The notes: a model not told the origin generated them from the sequence alone. A DNA stretch of 64,000 bases from Gillisella vitis (GCF_021559775.1 NZ_CP056049.1:186001-250000), one strand, 5' to 3'; counted from the stretch's first letter, positions 25,247 to 34,111 are shown. A program made the numbers and translations.

Positions 25247-26122
25247 TCAGATTTTTCCGGGTGCGACATGGTCTATGTCCGCCTGGAGCCATCCATTGGA
25301 ACGCGTCAGATAGGCAATGCTCTCAAAGCCAGCGGCTCGGATTGCGGCGACTGACTGCTCAAGCCCAACGCCGACGGTGTCCACGCCGTGGCTGTCATCA
25401 CCCAGCGTCACGCGGATACCCATATGGCAAGCACGGTTGAGTATGTGCGGCAGCGGGTAAACCGGGCCGTAGCCATTGCGGTATGCGGCACAATTCACAT
25501 CCACTATGCCACCATAGGCCTTGATCGCTTCGAGAAGGGTGTCCACCTCGCGCAAAACCTTGTCGGAAAATTCAAAGCCTGCCGGTTCATACTTCCTGAC
25601 GAGATCGAGATGCGCAACGACATCTGGACGAAGGCGTTCCACCATGTCGGTCGCCGATTGGAAATAGGCGATCTGTAGCGCGTCGGTGCCGCCCAGCGCC
25701 TTCTTGAGGGCTTCAGTCGATTGCGGGGAGTAGTCGAGCCAGCACCCGTCGATATCATGGACACTGCCGACAATGTAATCGAATGGATGAGCGCGCCGTA
25801 TGGCCTCCATTTTGGCAAGCCAGATGTCAGGCGGCAATTTCTCGGTCTCAAAACCGATCAGCAACTCGATCCGGTCCGCATAGGCGTCACGAAGCTTGAA
25901 TGCGTGATCGACATAATCGGCGAACTGACGCGTCAGGCCAGCAACCCCCAACCTTTCTTCACCGGGATAAAGATCCTCGTCGCGATATCGCGGGCAGTGT
26001 TCGCTCAAGCCGTAATGGGTAAAGCCGCGGTCGATTGCCGTCTCGATCACCTCGGTAAGGGTCGATTTCGCATGGTCGCAGAATTGCCCGCTGTGGCCGC
26101 CGTGATAACTAAACCAGGTCAT
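25247..26122 (-). CDS. PHP-family phosphatase, histidinol-phosphatase (HisK)-like
   Basis: A 291-residue PHP-domain hydrolase. Metal-binding residues typical of the family are seen: FSYHGGHSGQFCDHA at the start, YGLSEHCPR near residue 38, IGFETEK near 88, VGSVHDIDG near 117, and the closing GDDSHG near 238. This pattern matches histidinol-phosphatase of the HisK type, which hydrolyses phosphate monoesters with bound metals. In this operon it more likely acts on an imported or internally made phosphate ester than in histidine synthesis. It begins 9 bases after the metallophosphoesterase stop. Confidence 0.85.
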   Translation of the reverse strand: MTWFSYHGGHSGQFCDHAKSTLTEVIETAIDRGFTHYGLSEHCPRYRDEDLYPGEERLGVAGLTRQFADYVDHAFKLRDAYADRIELLIGFETEKLPPDIWLAKMEAIRRAHPFDYIVGSVHDIDGCWLDYSPQSTEALKKALGGTDALQIAYFQSATDMVERLRPDVVAHLDLVRKYEPAGFEFSDKVLREVDTLLEAIKAYGGIVDVNCAAYRNGYGPVYPLPHILNRACHMGIRVTLGDDSHGVDTVGVGLEQSVAAIRAAGFESIAYLTRSNGWLQADIDHVAPGKI

Positions 26123-26131
26123 AGCTTGTCC

Positions 26132-26968
26132 TCAGGCCGTTTTCGCAGGCGAGCGGTAGATCGAGCCGTTGTAATCTTCGATATAGCTCTTCATCAGCCC
26201 GTCGATATCAATGAATTCGACCGAGATATCATCCTTGCCGAAGTCCAGCAGTGTCACGCCCAGCAGTTCTTTTCCCGGCTGGCTTGGCATGGACTCGTCG
26301 CGGGCCAGAAAGCTGGAAGCAGGTGTCCAGATCAGTACTGGCCCATTCTTCTGCCGCAGATGCAGCGTGCGATGCATATGTCCTGAGACCACCGCAAACA
26401 CCGCGTGCTCGGCGATCAGCCGTTGCAGCCGCAACCGACCTTCGGTCTTGAGGGCCCAGGCCGGTCTGTCATCTTCGTTCCAGTCTTCAAGGAAAAGAGG
26501 CATGTGGAGGAACAACACCGCTTTGCGATCACCCCGCTCGTTCAGCATATTTTCCAGGGTAGACCATTGTTGCTCCTCGGCAGGCAGGCCTGAGCCGATA
26601 ATCTGGCTGTTCAGGCCGATCAGCCTCCAGCCTTCGACTGCATCGCACTGCCAATACCAAGCGCCAAAATGCGTCTCCCAGGCAGCCAGACGGGTGTCGT
26701 CAGTGGGTTGGGTGCTGTCGCGGGCGATATCGCCAATATCGTGATTGCCCGGCAGGACGAGAACCGGGGTATTAATCGCCTTAAGCTGCGCGGCGCCAAA
26801 TGCCAGATCTGCCTCAATATTTGCACCATCCAGCGTCAGATCGCCGAGAACAATTGCCAGTTCCACATCCTCACAGCCGTTGACGGTTTTAACAACCGCC
26901 TTCCAGTTTTCGACGAATACGTCGTTTTGAGAGCCGATGTGAGGATCGGCCAATATCGCTATTTTCAT
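26132..26968 (-). CDS. Calcineurin-like metallophosphoesterase (cyclic-nucleotide/glycerophosphodiesterase type)
   Basis: A 278-residue protein with the full five-motif metallophosphoesterase signature: IAILADPHIG (D-x-H), VLGDLTLDG (G-D), VLPGNHDIGD (G-N-H-D), VLFLHMPL (H) and VVSGHMHR (G-H-x-H). This is the Icc/GpdQ-like cytoplasmic class; there is no signal peptide. It would hydrolyse phosphodiesters such as glycerophosphodiesters or cyclic AMP. Placed directly after a Ugp-like importer, the phosphodiester reading is favoured. A GC hairpin lies between it and the binding-protein gene. Confidence 0.9.
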   Translation of the reverse strand: MKIAILADPHIGSQNDVFVENWKAVVKTVNGCEDVELAIVLGDLTLDGANIEADLAFGAAQLKAINTPVLVLPGNHDIGDIARDSTQPTDDTRLAAWETHFGAWYWQCDAVEGWRLIGLNSQIIGSGLPAEEQQWSTLENMLNERGDRKAVLFLHMPLFLEDWNEDDRPAWALKTEGRLRLQRLIAEHAVFAVVSGHMHRTLHLRQKNGPVLIWTPASSFLARDESMPSQPGKELLGVTLLDFGKDDISVEFIDIDGLMKSYIEDYNGSIYRSPAKTA

Positions 26969-27031
26969 TATCTTTCCTTGGAAGCTTCCATCTGTACCTG
27001 CCGCTCAAGGCGCGGAGCACCGCAGGGCGGG

Positions 27032-27059
27032 GTCGGGCGCACCAAGGGGCGCGCCCGAC
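27032..27059 (-). promoter_or_regulatory. GC stem-loop after the binding-protein gene
   Basis: GTCGGGCGC pairs with GCGCCCGAC over a 10-base loop, directly after the stop codon of the binding-protein gene. It has no T-run, so it is likely an RNA-stabilising or partial termination element. Confidence 0.5.
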
Positions 27060-27064
27060 TTGCA

Positions 27065-28336
27065 TTACTTTGCCGCCATCACATCCGCGACATGCTCGCG
27101 GATTTTCGGCATGGCAGCCTCAGGCGTGATTTTGCCTCGCTGCAATTGGTCCAGGATTGGTGCCACGCCCTTCCAGACGCCATCCGCTGTGTTGTTCGGA
27201 TAGGCAAACCATGGCATGGCCGTATTCATCGACTTGAAGACCGTTTGGAAGTTCGGATGCTCTGCATAAAAGCTCTCGAGTGCCTTGGCGGCCTGAACGT
27301 TGACCGGCATGTAGCCGCTTGCCTTGGAGACGTCGGCCTGAACGGAAGCGCTGGTCATGTATTTGACGAACTCCCAGGCTGCTGCGCGCTTGGCGGCGTC
27401 CTTGGAAAACACCATCAGGGCATTTCCACCAGCAGGCAGGCCGCCCTTCTTGGCATCGATCAGCGGGAAGCGGACGGTGCGCATGGTGAAACGGTCGCCG
27501 ATGGCCGTCTCGTAAGCCACGAGATCGGATGGTGATTCAACCACCATGCCGATCTTCCCGGCAAAGAACTGCTGCTGTGCAGGCTTGGGGTCGGCATAAA
27601 CCGACATGCCCGTCTTGACCGCCAGGTCCTGGGTGATGCGCAATGCTTCCAGCCCAGCCTTATTGTCATAACCGATACCCGTGGCTTTGGCGTCGAGCAT
27701 CTGGTCACCAGCGCTCATCACCATCATCTGCCAGTACCAGTCATCGCTCAGCCCACCGACCGAGAAACCGATGCCCGAGACGCCGTTGCCAAGCTTGCTG
27801 ATCTTGGCTGCCAGATCAATGATGCCATCCCATGTGGTCGGGAACTGATCGACATTGCCACCGGCCTTTTCGACCAAATCCTTATTGACGTAGAGAAGCG
27901 GCAGGGATGCCGTAAATGGCATCGCATACTGTTGACCATCGACTTTTGCGAGGTCAAGAATGGCGGGGGCATAATTGGCCGCCTGCCAGTCCTTCCCTTC
28001 CTTATCCAGCAGTGAATCGAGCGAACTTGTCTCGCCCCGATCCTTCATCACGCCGACGAGGGTAGGAATGGAGGAGTAAGAGGCGAGATAGACATCCGGC
28101 GTCGAGCCCGTCATCATTCCACGAATGACGCTTTGGTCACCAGCGCTGTAGTTTTCGGCTGGAGCCTGCTCGTTGATGGTGATCTCTGGATGTGCCTTCT
28201 TGAAACCCTCCAGAATAGGCTGCATAAAGGCAAGTCGTGTGTGATAAAAGGTCAGCGTGACTGGATCAGCGGCGAAAGCCGGTGCAGTCCCGAACACGGT
28301 CAGGGCTGCAACCGCGAAGATGTTTTTCATTTTCAT
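27065..28336 (-). CDS. Extracellular solute-binding protein of a carbohydrate/glycerophosphate ABC importer
   Basis: A 423-residue family-1 binding protein (UgpB/MalE type). The start at 28336 gives a standard signal peptide: MKMK, a hydrophobic core, AFA cleavage near residue 22. The mature part opens VTLTFYHTRLAFMQPILEGFKKAHPEI, the usual first strand and helix, and has PFTASLPLLYVNKDLVEKAGG near residue 150, the hallmark loop of the family. The ligand is not certain; phosphoester-cleaving enzymes encoded next to it suggest a glycerophosphodiester or sugar phosphate. Stem-loops sit on both sides of the gene. Confidence 0.9.
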   Translation of the reverse strand: MKMKNIFAVAALTVFGTAPAFAADPVTLTFYHTRLAFMQPILEGFKKAHPEITINEQAPAENYSAGDQSVIRGMMTGSTPDVYLASYSSIPTLVGVMKDRGETSSLDSLLDKEGKDWQAANYAPAILDLAKVDGQQYAMPFTASLPLLYVNKDLVEKAGGNVDQFPTTWDGIIDLAAKISKLGNGVSGIGFSVGGLSDDWYWQMMVMSAGDQMLDAKATGIGYDNKAGLEALRITQDLAVKTGMSVYADPKPAQQQFFAGKIGMVVESPSDLVAYETAIGDRFTMRTVRFPLIDAKKGGLPAGGNALMVFSKDAAKRAAAWEFVKYMTSASVQADVSKASGYMPVNVQAAKALESFYAEHPNFQTVFKSMNTAMPWFAYPNNTADGVWKGVAPILDQLQRGKITPEAAMPKIREHVADVMAAK

Positions 28337-28371
28337 GGTGTTTCCTACAAGGTGGAGTGGTCTTGACTTTC

Positions 28372-28401
28372 GGACCTGCCCGGTGGCCGCCGGGCAGGTC
28401 C
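28372..28401 (-). promoter_or_regulatory. Strong stem-loop before the binding-protein gene
   Basis: A perfect 12-bp stem (GGACCTGCCCGG with CCGGGCAGGTCC) with a 6-base loop lies between the permease stop and the binding-protein start. Such intercistronic hairpins protect the binding-protein part of the mRNA. No T-run follows. Confidence 0.6.
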
Positions 28402-28404
28402 GTA

Positions 28405-29235
28405 TCATTTGACGCCGGTCATCGTAACGCCCTGTACGAACCCGCGCTGTGCGGCGAGAAACAACAGGATCAGCGGTGCGGTGATCAGGGTCGCGCAGGC
28501 CATCAAAGGCCCGAAGCTGTCGCCGCCTTCCTGGCTCCGGAAGAACAGGAGGCCGAGTGTTGGCGGTGACAGATCGATGGATCTGATCACGATCATTGGC
28601 CAATAGAGATCGTTCCAATGAAAGGTGATCGAGAAGATCGCGAAGGCGGCAATGGCTGGTTTCATCGCTGGCAGAATGATGCGGACGACAATTTCTATCT
28701 CGCTCATCCCGTCCAGCCGTGCAGCCAGAAGAATCTCGTCGGGGAACGAGCGAATAAACTGATAGAACATGAAGATCGCAAATCCCGAAGTCAGGTATGG
28801 CAACATCACGCCAGCATAGGTATCCAAAAGCCCGAACTTGGCCAGCACCATGAAGATCGGCAGAGCGGTTGCCTGGGCGGGAACGGAGAGGCTGATCAGA
28901 ACAATTGCGAAAAGCAGGTGCTGGCCGCGAAACGTGAACTTCGCCAGTGCATAGGCACAGGTCACCGTGGTCAGGATCTGGAACAGCAGGATGCCGCCGG
29001 TCATGATGACACCGTTCAGCATGAACCGTGGCAAGGGAGAGTCGAACAGCGCCCGCGTGTAATTGTCCGTTATCGATGTGAGGATCGGCGGCGCGTCATG
29101 GAGGCTGCCGAATATCTCCCCCGGGGCCTGCGTTGACGCACGCCACATCCAAAAGAACGGATAGACCATCAGAAAGGCACCGCCCAGCAGAACGGCATGC
29201 GACAGCATTGCGCGAAGCGGAGAGCGGACCATCAA
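28405..29235 (-). CDS. ABC importer permease, MalG/UgpE type
   Basis: A 276-residue inner-membrane permease with about six membrane helices, starting MLSHAVLLGGAFLMVYPFFWMWRAS. The binding-protein-dependent permease loop that docks on the ATPase is RLDGMSEIEIVVRIILPAMKPAIAAF near residue 190 (E-A-A box variant AARLDG). It overlaps the upstream permease stop by 4 bases. With its partner it forms the channel of the importer. Confidence 0.9.
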   Translation of the reverse strand: MMVRSPLRAMLSHAVLLGGAFLMVYPFFWMWRASTQAPGEIFGSLHDAPPILTSITDNYTRALFDSPLPRFMLNGVIMTGGILLFQILTTVTCAYALAKFTFRGQHLLFAIVLISLSVPAQATALPIFMVLAKFGLLDTYAGVMLPYLTSGFAIFMFYQFIRSFPDEILLAARLDGMSEIEIVVRIILPAMKPAIAAFAIFSITFHWNDLYWPMIVIRSIDLSPPTLGLLFFRSQEGGDSFGPLMACATLITAPLILLFLAAQRGFVQGVTMTGVK

Positions 29236-30152
29236 AAATGCGCCTTTCTGTTGCTTAAGCCGACGTGGACGATTGAAAATGTCCCGATCAACAGGAGATA
29301 GACGACAGTTAGCGCGCTGCCATAACCGGCTTTCAGGCCTGTGAACGTATCCGTGTTGATCTTGTGCAGCAGCATTTCAGTCGCGCCATAGGGGCCACCA
29401 TTGGTCAGAACCGCCACCGTGTCGAAGACCTGGAACGACTGTATGCAGCTCAACACGACAACCACGATGGTCGTGGGAGCCAGAAGCGGCCAGGTCAGGT
29501 AACGCAGCCGATCGCAAAAGCCGTCCATTCCATCGAGAGCAGACGCCTCCTTCAGCTCGGCCGATAGGACCGTGAGCCCCGCCAGAAACAGGATCAGATT
29601 GAAGCCAAACAGATGCCAGATGCCGATGATGGCAAGGCCGATCAACGCAAGTGTTCCATCGGCAAAAAAATCGAGAGCCGGTAAGCCCAATGCGTCTAAC
29701 AGGCTTGCCAGCGGCCCGATATGGCCATTGAGCAGGTAACTCCAGACAATGGACATGGCCGTCAACGTGGAGGTGACCGGCAGAAAATAGACGATCTCGT
29801 AGAAACGTCGCGAGCGGCGGCGACCATCGAGCAGCACGGCAACGCAGAGTGCACCGAACACCGATACCGGCACGACAATTGCCGTATAGATTGCGCTGTT
29901 GCGCAGGGCCGCCCAGAAGAACGGGTCATTGATCATTCTGGCATAGTTGCCGAGGCCGACAAAATTCAAGGTGAGCCGACCGAGGCGATAATCGGTCAAG
30001 CTGATCAGGACCACGACGAAGATCGGCGCAACCACCGTTGCGATTAGCAGCAGGAAGGCCGGGGCCGCGAAGAGATGCGCCATGGCGGCATAACTGAAGC
30101 GCTTCGACGCGACCGCAGACGATTGGGAGTGCAGCTCAGACAGAGACGTCAT
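29232..30152 (-). CDS. ABC importer permease, MalF/UgpA type
   Basis: A 306-residue inner-membrane permease. I place the start at 30152, inside the last 17 bases of the ATPase gene. Six helices are visible, the first being LFAAPAFLLLIATVVAPIFVV. The ATPase-docking loop is EASALDGMDGFCDRLRYLTWPLL near residue 210, with the E-A-A/DGA pattern of sugar permeases. It pairs with the MalG-type permease encoded next. Confidence 0.9.
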   Translation of the reverse strand: MTSLSELHSQSSAVASKRFSYAAMAHLFAAPAFLLLIATVVAPIFVVVLISLTDYRLGRLTLNFVGLGNYARMINDPFFWAALRNSAIYTAIVVPVSVFGALCVAVLLDGRRRSRRFYEIVYFLPVTSTLTAMSIVWSYLLNGHIGPLASLLDALGLPALDFFADGTLALIGLAIIGIWHLFGFNLILFLAGLTVLSAELKEASALDGMDGFCDRLRYLTWPLLAPTTIVVVVLSCIQSFQVFDTVAVLTNGGPYGATEMLLHKINTDTFTGLKAGYGSALTVVYLLLIGTFSIVHVGLSNRKAHF

Positions 30153-31338
30153 GCCATGCCTCCTCGACCGAAGCTGCCAAAGGAAGCGAAACTGGAACAC
30201 GACGACCGCTTTGATCAAAGATGAGTGCGGCATCTGAGGCGATCCGCAGCGCAATCCTTTCACCTATCTTGCGGCCCGTCGCCAATCGGGCAAATCTCTC
30301 TGGCCGCAGTTGCACGCGCACAGTACCCGCACCGATTTCCGAGCCGTTGCAGCGGATGCCCACATCGTTGCCCGCAAACTCCACCTGTTCCACCCGCAGC
30401 GAAAAATCGCCATTTACATCTTCAGTCGGATGCAGTCGTTCTGGCCGGATCGCCAATTGGTACGACCCATCCGCGATGCCCGGAAGTATCAATTGCAATG
30501 CCCGTCCATTGATCGAAACCGCCCCCTTGCTGACCGTCACCGGCATCTCGTTGATCGCCGTTGCGCCGACAAACCGTGCGACGGAAAGATAGTTCGGCTG
30601 GTCATAGATCTCTGCCGGTGCTCCACACTGCTTGATCTCTCCACCTTCCATAACCGCAATCCGATCTGACATCGTCATGGCCTCGGTCTGGTCGTGGGTG
30701 ACGTAAATGAAGGTGATGCCGGTCCGGCGGTGAAGATCGACGATCTCGTCGCGCAATTGCTGGCGCAATTTCGCATCGAGGTTCGAGAGTGGCTCGTCCA
30801 TCAGAAAGACACCGGGATGCCGGACCATTGCGCGACCAACCGCCACCCGCTGTCTCTGGCCGCCGGACAGCTGTGACGGCTTGCGCTCCATCAGCATGTC
30901 GAGGCCAAGCTGTTTTGCTATCTGGCTGATATCCGTCTCGATATCGTTGCGGATACCGCGAACCTTTGATGACAGAAGGGAAGCACCCGGCAGACGCTGG
31001 CTGAACGACAAACGCGCCATTTCGAGTGGCACAGTCAGATTTCCACGGACTGTCATATGCGGATAGAGCGCATAGTTCTGGAAAACCATGGCAATACCGC
31101 GTCGCTTCGGCGGCAGCGAGGACACGTCACGTCCTGCGATCATGATATGTCCGTCTGTGCAAGGTTCAAAACCGGCCAACAACCGCAACAGCGTCGACTT
31201 TCCACACCCGGAAGGCCCAAGCAGAGTCAGGAATTCACCCTCACAGATTTGAAGGTTGATGCGCTTTAGAACCTGCACGCGCTCAAAGCACTTTTCCAGA
31301 TTCACGATATCAATGGAATGACCGACCATATTCTTCAC
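30136..31338 (-). CDS. ABC importer ATP-binding protein, UgpC/MalK type
   Basis: A 400-residue ATPase, first gene of the operon. Walker A is GPSGCGKSTLLRLLAG near residue 40, Q-loop MVFQNYALYPHMTV near 83, signature QLSGGQRQRVAVGRAM near 155, Walker B GVFLMDEPLSNLDAKL, and switch His YVTHDQTEAM. A C-terminal TOBE-type regulatory domain (residues about 270-400) marks it as a sugar-type importer ATPase. An extra stretch of about 28 residues lies between the Q-loop and the signature (SFSQRLPGASLLSSKVRGIRN region), which I do not see in standard UgpC. Confidence 0.92.
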   Translation of the reverse strand: MKNMVGHSIDIVNLEKCFERVQVLKRINLQICEGEFLTLLGPSGCGKSTLLRLLAGFEPCTDGHIMIAGRDVSSLPPKRRGIAMVFQNYALYPHMTVRGNLTVPLEMARLSFSQRLPGASLLSSKVRGIRNDIETDISQIAKQLGLDMLMERKPSQLSGGQRQRVAVGRAMVRHPGVFLMDEPLSNLDAKLRQQLRDEIVDLHRRTGITFIYVTHDQTEAMTMSDRIAVMEGGEIKQCGAPAEIYDQPNYLSVARFVGATAINEMPVTVSKGAVSINGRALQLILPGIADGSYQLAIRPERLHPTEDVNGDFSLRVEQVEFAGNDVGIRCNGSEIGAGTVRVQLRPERFARLATGRKIGERIALRIASDAALIFDQSGRRVPVSLPLAASVEEAWHDVSV

Positions 31339-31657
31339 TGCTTTTCCAGGATCACACCGTCAAAATTACGCGGGTCGAAACACAGCGGTGTTTTAGCCAA
31401 CGCCCTCAGTCAATTCGCCCCTTGCTTTAAGAGAGTTTTTTAACGTCCCGATGACACGCTCTTTCAAATAAAGTATTTTTATCCATATTTTTTCGTGAGA
31501 TAGGTTGTATAAATAACGAAATGGTTACTTTGTAAGTCACTCTAAGCTGTTGACGCAGGCCGTAAAAACGCCTTATCGACCATCGGCAATGGCCGGGCCG
31601 AAATCGCCGTTTGAAACTAGGCGAGGCAAGGACGAAGTTCTTCAAGTGAGGGTGATC
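31339..31657. promoter_or_regulatory. Divergent promoter region, TetR gene and ABC operon
   Basis: About 320 bp with no gene, AT-rich in the middle. It must hold promoters for both directions. A weak inverted repeat TTAC-TTT-GTAA at 31525-31535 could be a TetR site, but it is too short to call. Confidence 0.4.
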
Positions 31658-32329
31658 GTGACGGAAGAAAAGCAGACACAGAAGCAGCCTCGGCGCCGCC
31701 ATCCGCGCAGGCCAGATTTGTCTCAAAACCGAATTCTGGAGGCTGCCGTTGTCGAGTTTGCGGCAAATGGTCTGACTGGCACCCGGGTTGAAGCCATTGC
31801 TGAACGGGCTGAGATCAACAAGCGAATGATCTATCAGTATTTCGGAAGCAAGGAATTGCTCTACCAGGCGGTGATCGAGAAGGTCTATCGCGATGTGTGG
31901 GATGCCGAGGCGGCGTTGAATCTCGAGCAGCTACCACCGCGCGACGCGCTGATCGCCTTGGTCACGTTCGTCTGGACATATTACCTTGAACACCCGGAAT
32001 TCATTACCATCCTGAACTCCGAGAACCAGTTGAAAGCCATCCACTTCAAAAAGTCCCGCGCCATCCGGGAAGGTGCTGCCAGCTCCCGGCCACTCGTCGA
32101 TGACATCCTGCGGCGTGGTGAGGCGGATGGCACCTTTCGTCTTGGAATTGATCCGATCCAGTTGAGCCTGACGATCACCTCGATCTGCTACTACTATTTC
32201 ACCAACCAAGCCACCAGTTCAATCGTCTATGGGCAGCGAATGATGACGCGGGCGGCCTTGGAACGGCGCCTCGCTTTCAACATTCAGACGGTTCTGGCCA
32301 TCGTAAGCTCTGATCGGAGCGCGCTTTGA
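31658..32329 (+). CDS. TetR-family transcriptional regulator
   Basis: A 223-residue repressor counted from the GTG at 31658, which has GAGGGTG upstream; an in-frame start at 31550 would add 36 residues. The TetR helix-turn-helix is ILEAAVVEFAANGLTGTRVEAIAERAEINKRMIYQYFGSKELLY in three blocks near residues 22-65. The C-terminal ligand domain is of the type with LINSENQ-like (TILNSENQLKAIHFKKS) sequence. Divergent from the ABC/phosphoesterase operon, it probably represses it until the imported compound or a product binds. Confidence 0.88.
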   Translation: MTEEKQTQKQPRRRHPRRPDLSQNRILEAAVVEFAANGLTGTRVEAIAERAEINKRMIYQYFGSKELLYQAVIEKVYRDVWDAEAALNLEQLPPRDALIALVTFVWTYYLEHPEFITILNSENQLKAIHFKKSRAIREGAASSRPLVDDILRRGEADGTFRLGIDPIQLSLTITSICYYYFTNQATSSIVYGQRMMTRAALERRLAFNIQTVLAIVSSDRSAL

Positions 32330-32388
32330 AAAACGTGGGGTCGCAGTCGCGCACCCGGTAGTCCGACGGACTGCGAAGCAAAATTGAA

Positions 32389-32497
32389 CCTAGAGCATTT
32401 CCGCGTTTCGTTGAATCGCTGAAATGCTCTAGGCCTTTGTTTTTACGCTTTTTCCGAACGCAAAACCGCGTCACACTTTTCCTGGAAATACTCTAGA
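32389..32497. repeat. Rhizobial intergenic palindromic element (RIME-like)
   Basis: A perfect 13-bp palindromic arm (CCTAGAGCATTTC at 32389 and GAAATGCTCTAGG at 32421-32433) is followed by a second half that ends in TGGAAATACTCTAG. I recognise the overall sequence as a common intergenic repeat of Rhizobium and Agrobacterium genomes. It lies between the TetR gene and the hydrolase gene, where it may also act as a terminator. Confidence 0.7.
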
Positions 32498-32553
32498 GAT
32501 GGAACAGGATCCGCCCCCTGGCGTTTGCCTGCCATCATCAAAGGAGATTCAGG

Positions 32554-33372
32554 ATGGCTTTTATCGAAGCGAAAGATGGTACGCAATTGCATGTAAAGGA
32601 CATGGGAAAAGGTCGTCCCGTGGTGCTTATCCATGGATGGCCTTTGACCGGCGATATGTTTGAATATCAGTCACTTGCTCTGCTGGAAGCGGGTTTTCGC
32701 GTCATCACTTACGACCGTCGGGGCTTTGGTCAGTCGGGGCATCCCGCCGATGGCTACAATTACGACACGTTTGCCGATGACCTCGCCAGCGTGATCGATA
32801 GCCTGGATGTTCAGAATGTGTCGCTTGTCGGCTTTTCCATGGGTGGGGGCGAGATCGCCCGCTACCTGTCGCGACATGGGGCCTCGAAGGTGTCAAAGGC
32901 GGTTCTGGTTGCATCCGTGGCGCCGTATCTTCTCAAGGATGCAAGCAATCCTGATGGTGTCGACGCCAGCGTATTTGAGGGTATGAAGAATGACATCCGC
33001 AAAGACCGTTTTGCGTTTCTTCAGAGCTTTGCCAAGACCTTTTACGGCGTCGGCCTGGTTACCAGTCCGGTGAGCCAGGGCGTATTGGATTGGTCATTCA
33101 TTCTCGGTGTCATGGCCAGCCCCAAAGCGACAATTGATTGCGTCGATGCATTTGGTAAGACCGATTTCAGGCCAGATCTTGCCGCCTTCACCATTCCCAC
33201 ACTGGTCATCCATGGCACGGCAGACAAAACCGTGCCGATTGACCCCGCAGGTCGAGCAGCGGCCAATGGTATCGCAGGTGCCAAACTGATCGAATACGAA
33301 GGTGAGCCTCACGGCCTGTTTGCCACGGCTCCAGACCGCCTCAATCGAGATTTGATCGAGTTCCTTGGATAA
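32554..33372 (+). CDS. Alpha/beta hydrolase, cofactor-free haloperoxidase/arylesterase type
   Basis: A 272-residue alpha/beta hydrolase with AAAGGAG upstream. It begins FIEAKDGTQLHVKDMGKGRPVVLIHGWPL, has DRRGFGQSGHP, the nucleophile elbow GFSMGGGE near residue 95 (Ser), the acid in HGTADKTVP near 222 and the His in GEPHGLF near 252. Sequence and length match the non-heme chloroperoxidase/arylesterase group, which makes peracids from acetate and peroxide or hydrolyses esters. No signal peptide. It stands alone between two operons. Confidence 0.92.
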   Translation: MAFIEAKDGTQLHVKDMGKGRPVVLIHGWPLTGDMFEYQSLALLEAGFRVITYDRRGFGQSGHPADGYNYDTFADDLASVIDSLDVQNVSLVGFSMGGGEIARYLSRHGASKVSKAVLVASVAPYLLKDASNPDGVDASVFEGMKNDIRKDRFAFLQSFAKTFYGVGLVTSPVSQGVLDWSFILGVMASPKATIDCVDAFGKTDFRPDLAAFTIPTLVIHGTADKTVPIDPAGRAAANGIAGAKLIEYEGEPHGLFATAPDRLNRDLIEFLG

Positions 33373-33447
33373 TTCGTTTTCGGTGCGCCTTGTGAAACCA
33401 TGAGGCGCACCAAATCCTCGTCCCCCACACAGAGCCTTCTGTGCCGC

Positions 33448-34110
33448 TTATTCTGTCGTCAGCTTCTCGCCAATCTTCCGGATCTCCCATTCCTGAGGTG
33501 TCAGCGTTTTGATGTCGAACTGGTCACGGGTGCGGGCATAGGTGTGTCCTCCCATGCGGCCGACGGCATCCATAAGCTGCTGGTCGATATGCAGATTGGC
33601 AGGATTGACTGCATCGCTGCGGACAAACACGCCGATGACCTCGCCGAGAATGATCTCGCGGGCCGGGCCGACCTGAAGCGTTGTGTGGCGGCGGCATTCC
33701 AGAGCCGCAGGAGCGGCCAGAATACGGGGGCTGCGCACCATCTGACCGGGAACGGTCGCAAGACCGGCCTCTTCCATCTCGTCGACCTCGGGGCCGAACT
33801 TGATGGCACAAACTTCCATCCGGTCAACCAGCGCATTGTCGCAGATATGGACCGTGAATTCACCCGTCTCACGGATATTGCGGGCGGTGTCCTTGAAGCG
33901 CATATCCGAATAGTTCTCGACACCGATGGCGACAATTGCCGGATCGTGGGTCAGGACGTTGAAGAAGCTGAACGGACCAGCATTCGGCTGGCCATCCTTG
34001 CTCACTGTCGTCACCAGCGCAATCGGGCGCGGGATCACGGTTCCGATCAGGAGCTTGTAACGCTCCCGCTCGTTGAGCTTGGCGAAATCGAAATGGGTAT
34101 GGTCGGTCAT
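33448..34110 (-). CDS. Flavin reductase family protein (FMN-binding split barrel)
   Basis: A 220-residue protein starting at the ATG one base past the M24 gene stop. It has the flavin-reductase-like pattern: LIGTVIPRPIALVTTVSKDGQPNAGPFSFFNVLTHDPA (split over residues 20-58) with the conserved PRPIA-VTT and N-PFS-F, then ENYSDMRFKDTARNIRETGEFTVHI. It binds FMN and could reduce a flavin for a monooxygenase or act as an oxidoreductase on its own. It is the last gene of the PotABCD-like operon, so it probably belongs to breakdown of the imported compound. Confidence 0.88.
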   Translation of the reverse strand: MTDHTHFDFAKLNERERYKLLIGTVIPRPIALVTTVSKDGQPNAGPFSFFNVLTHDPAIVAIGVENYSDMRFKDTARNIRETGEFTVHICDNALVDRMEVCAIKFGPEVDEMEEAGLATVPGQMVRSPRILAAPAALECRRHTTLQVGPAREIILGEVIGVFVRSDAVNPANLHIDQQLMDAVGRMGGHTYARTRDQFDIKTLTPQEWEIRKIGEKLTTE

Positions 34111-34111
34111 A

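Noticed and set aside
31525..31535. TTAC-TTT-GTAA as TetR operator
   Set aside because: Arms of four bases are too short to separate from chance in AT-rich DNA.
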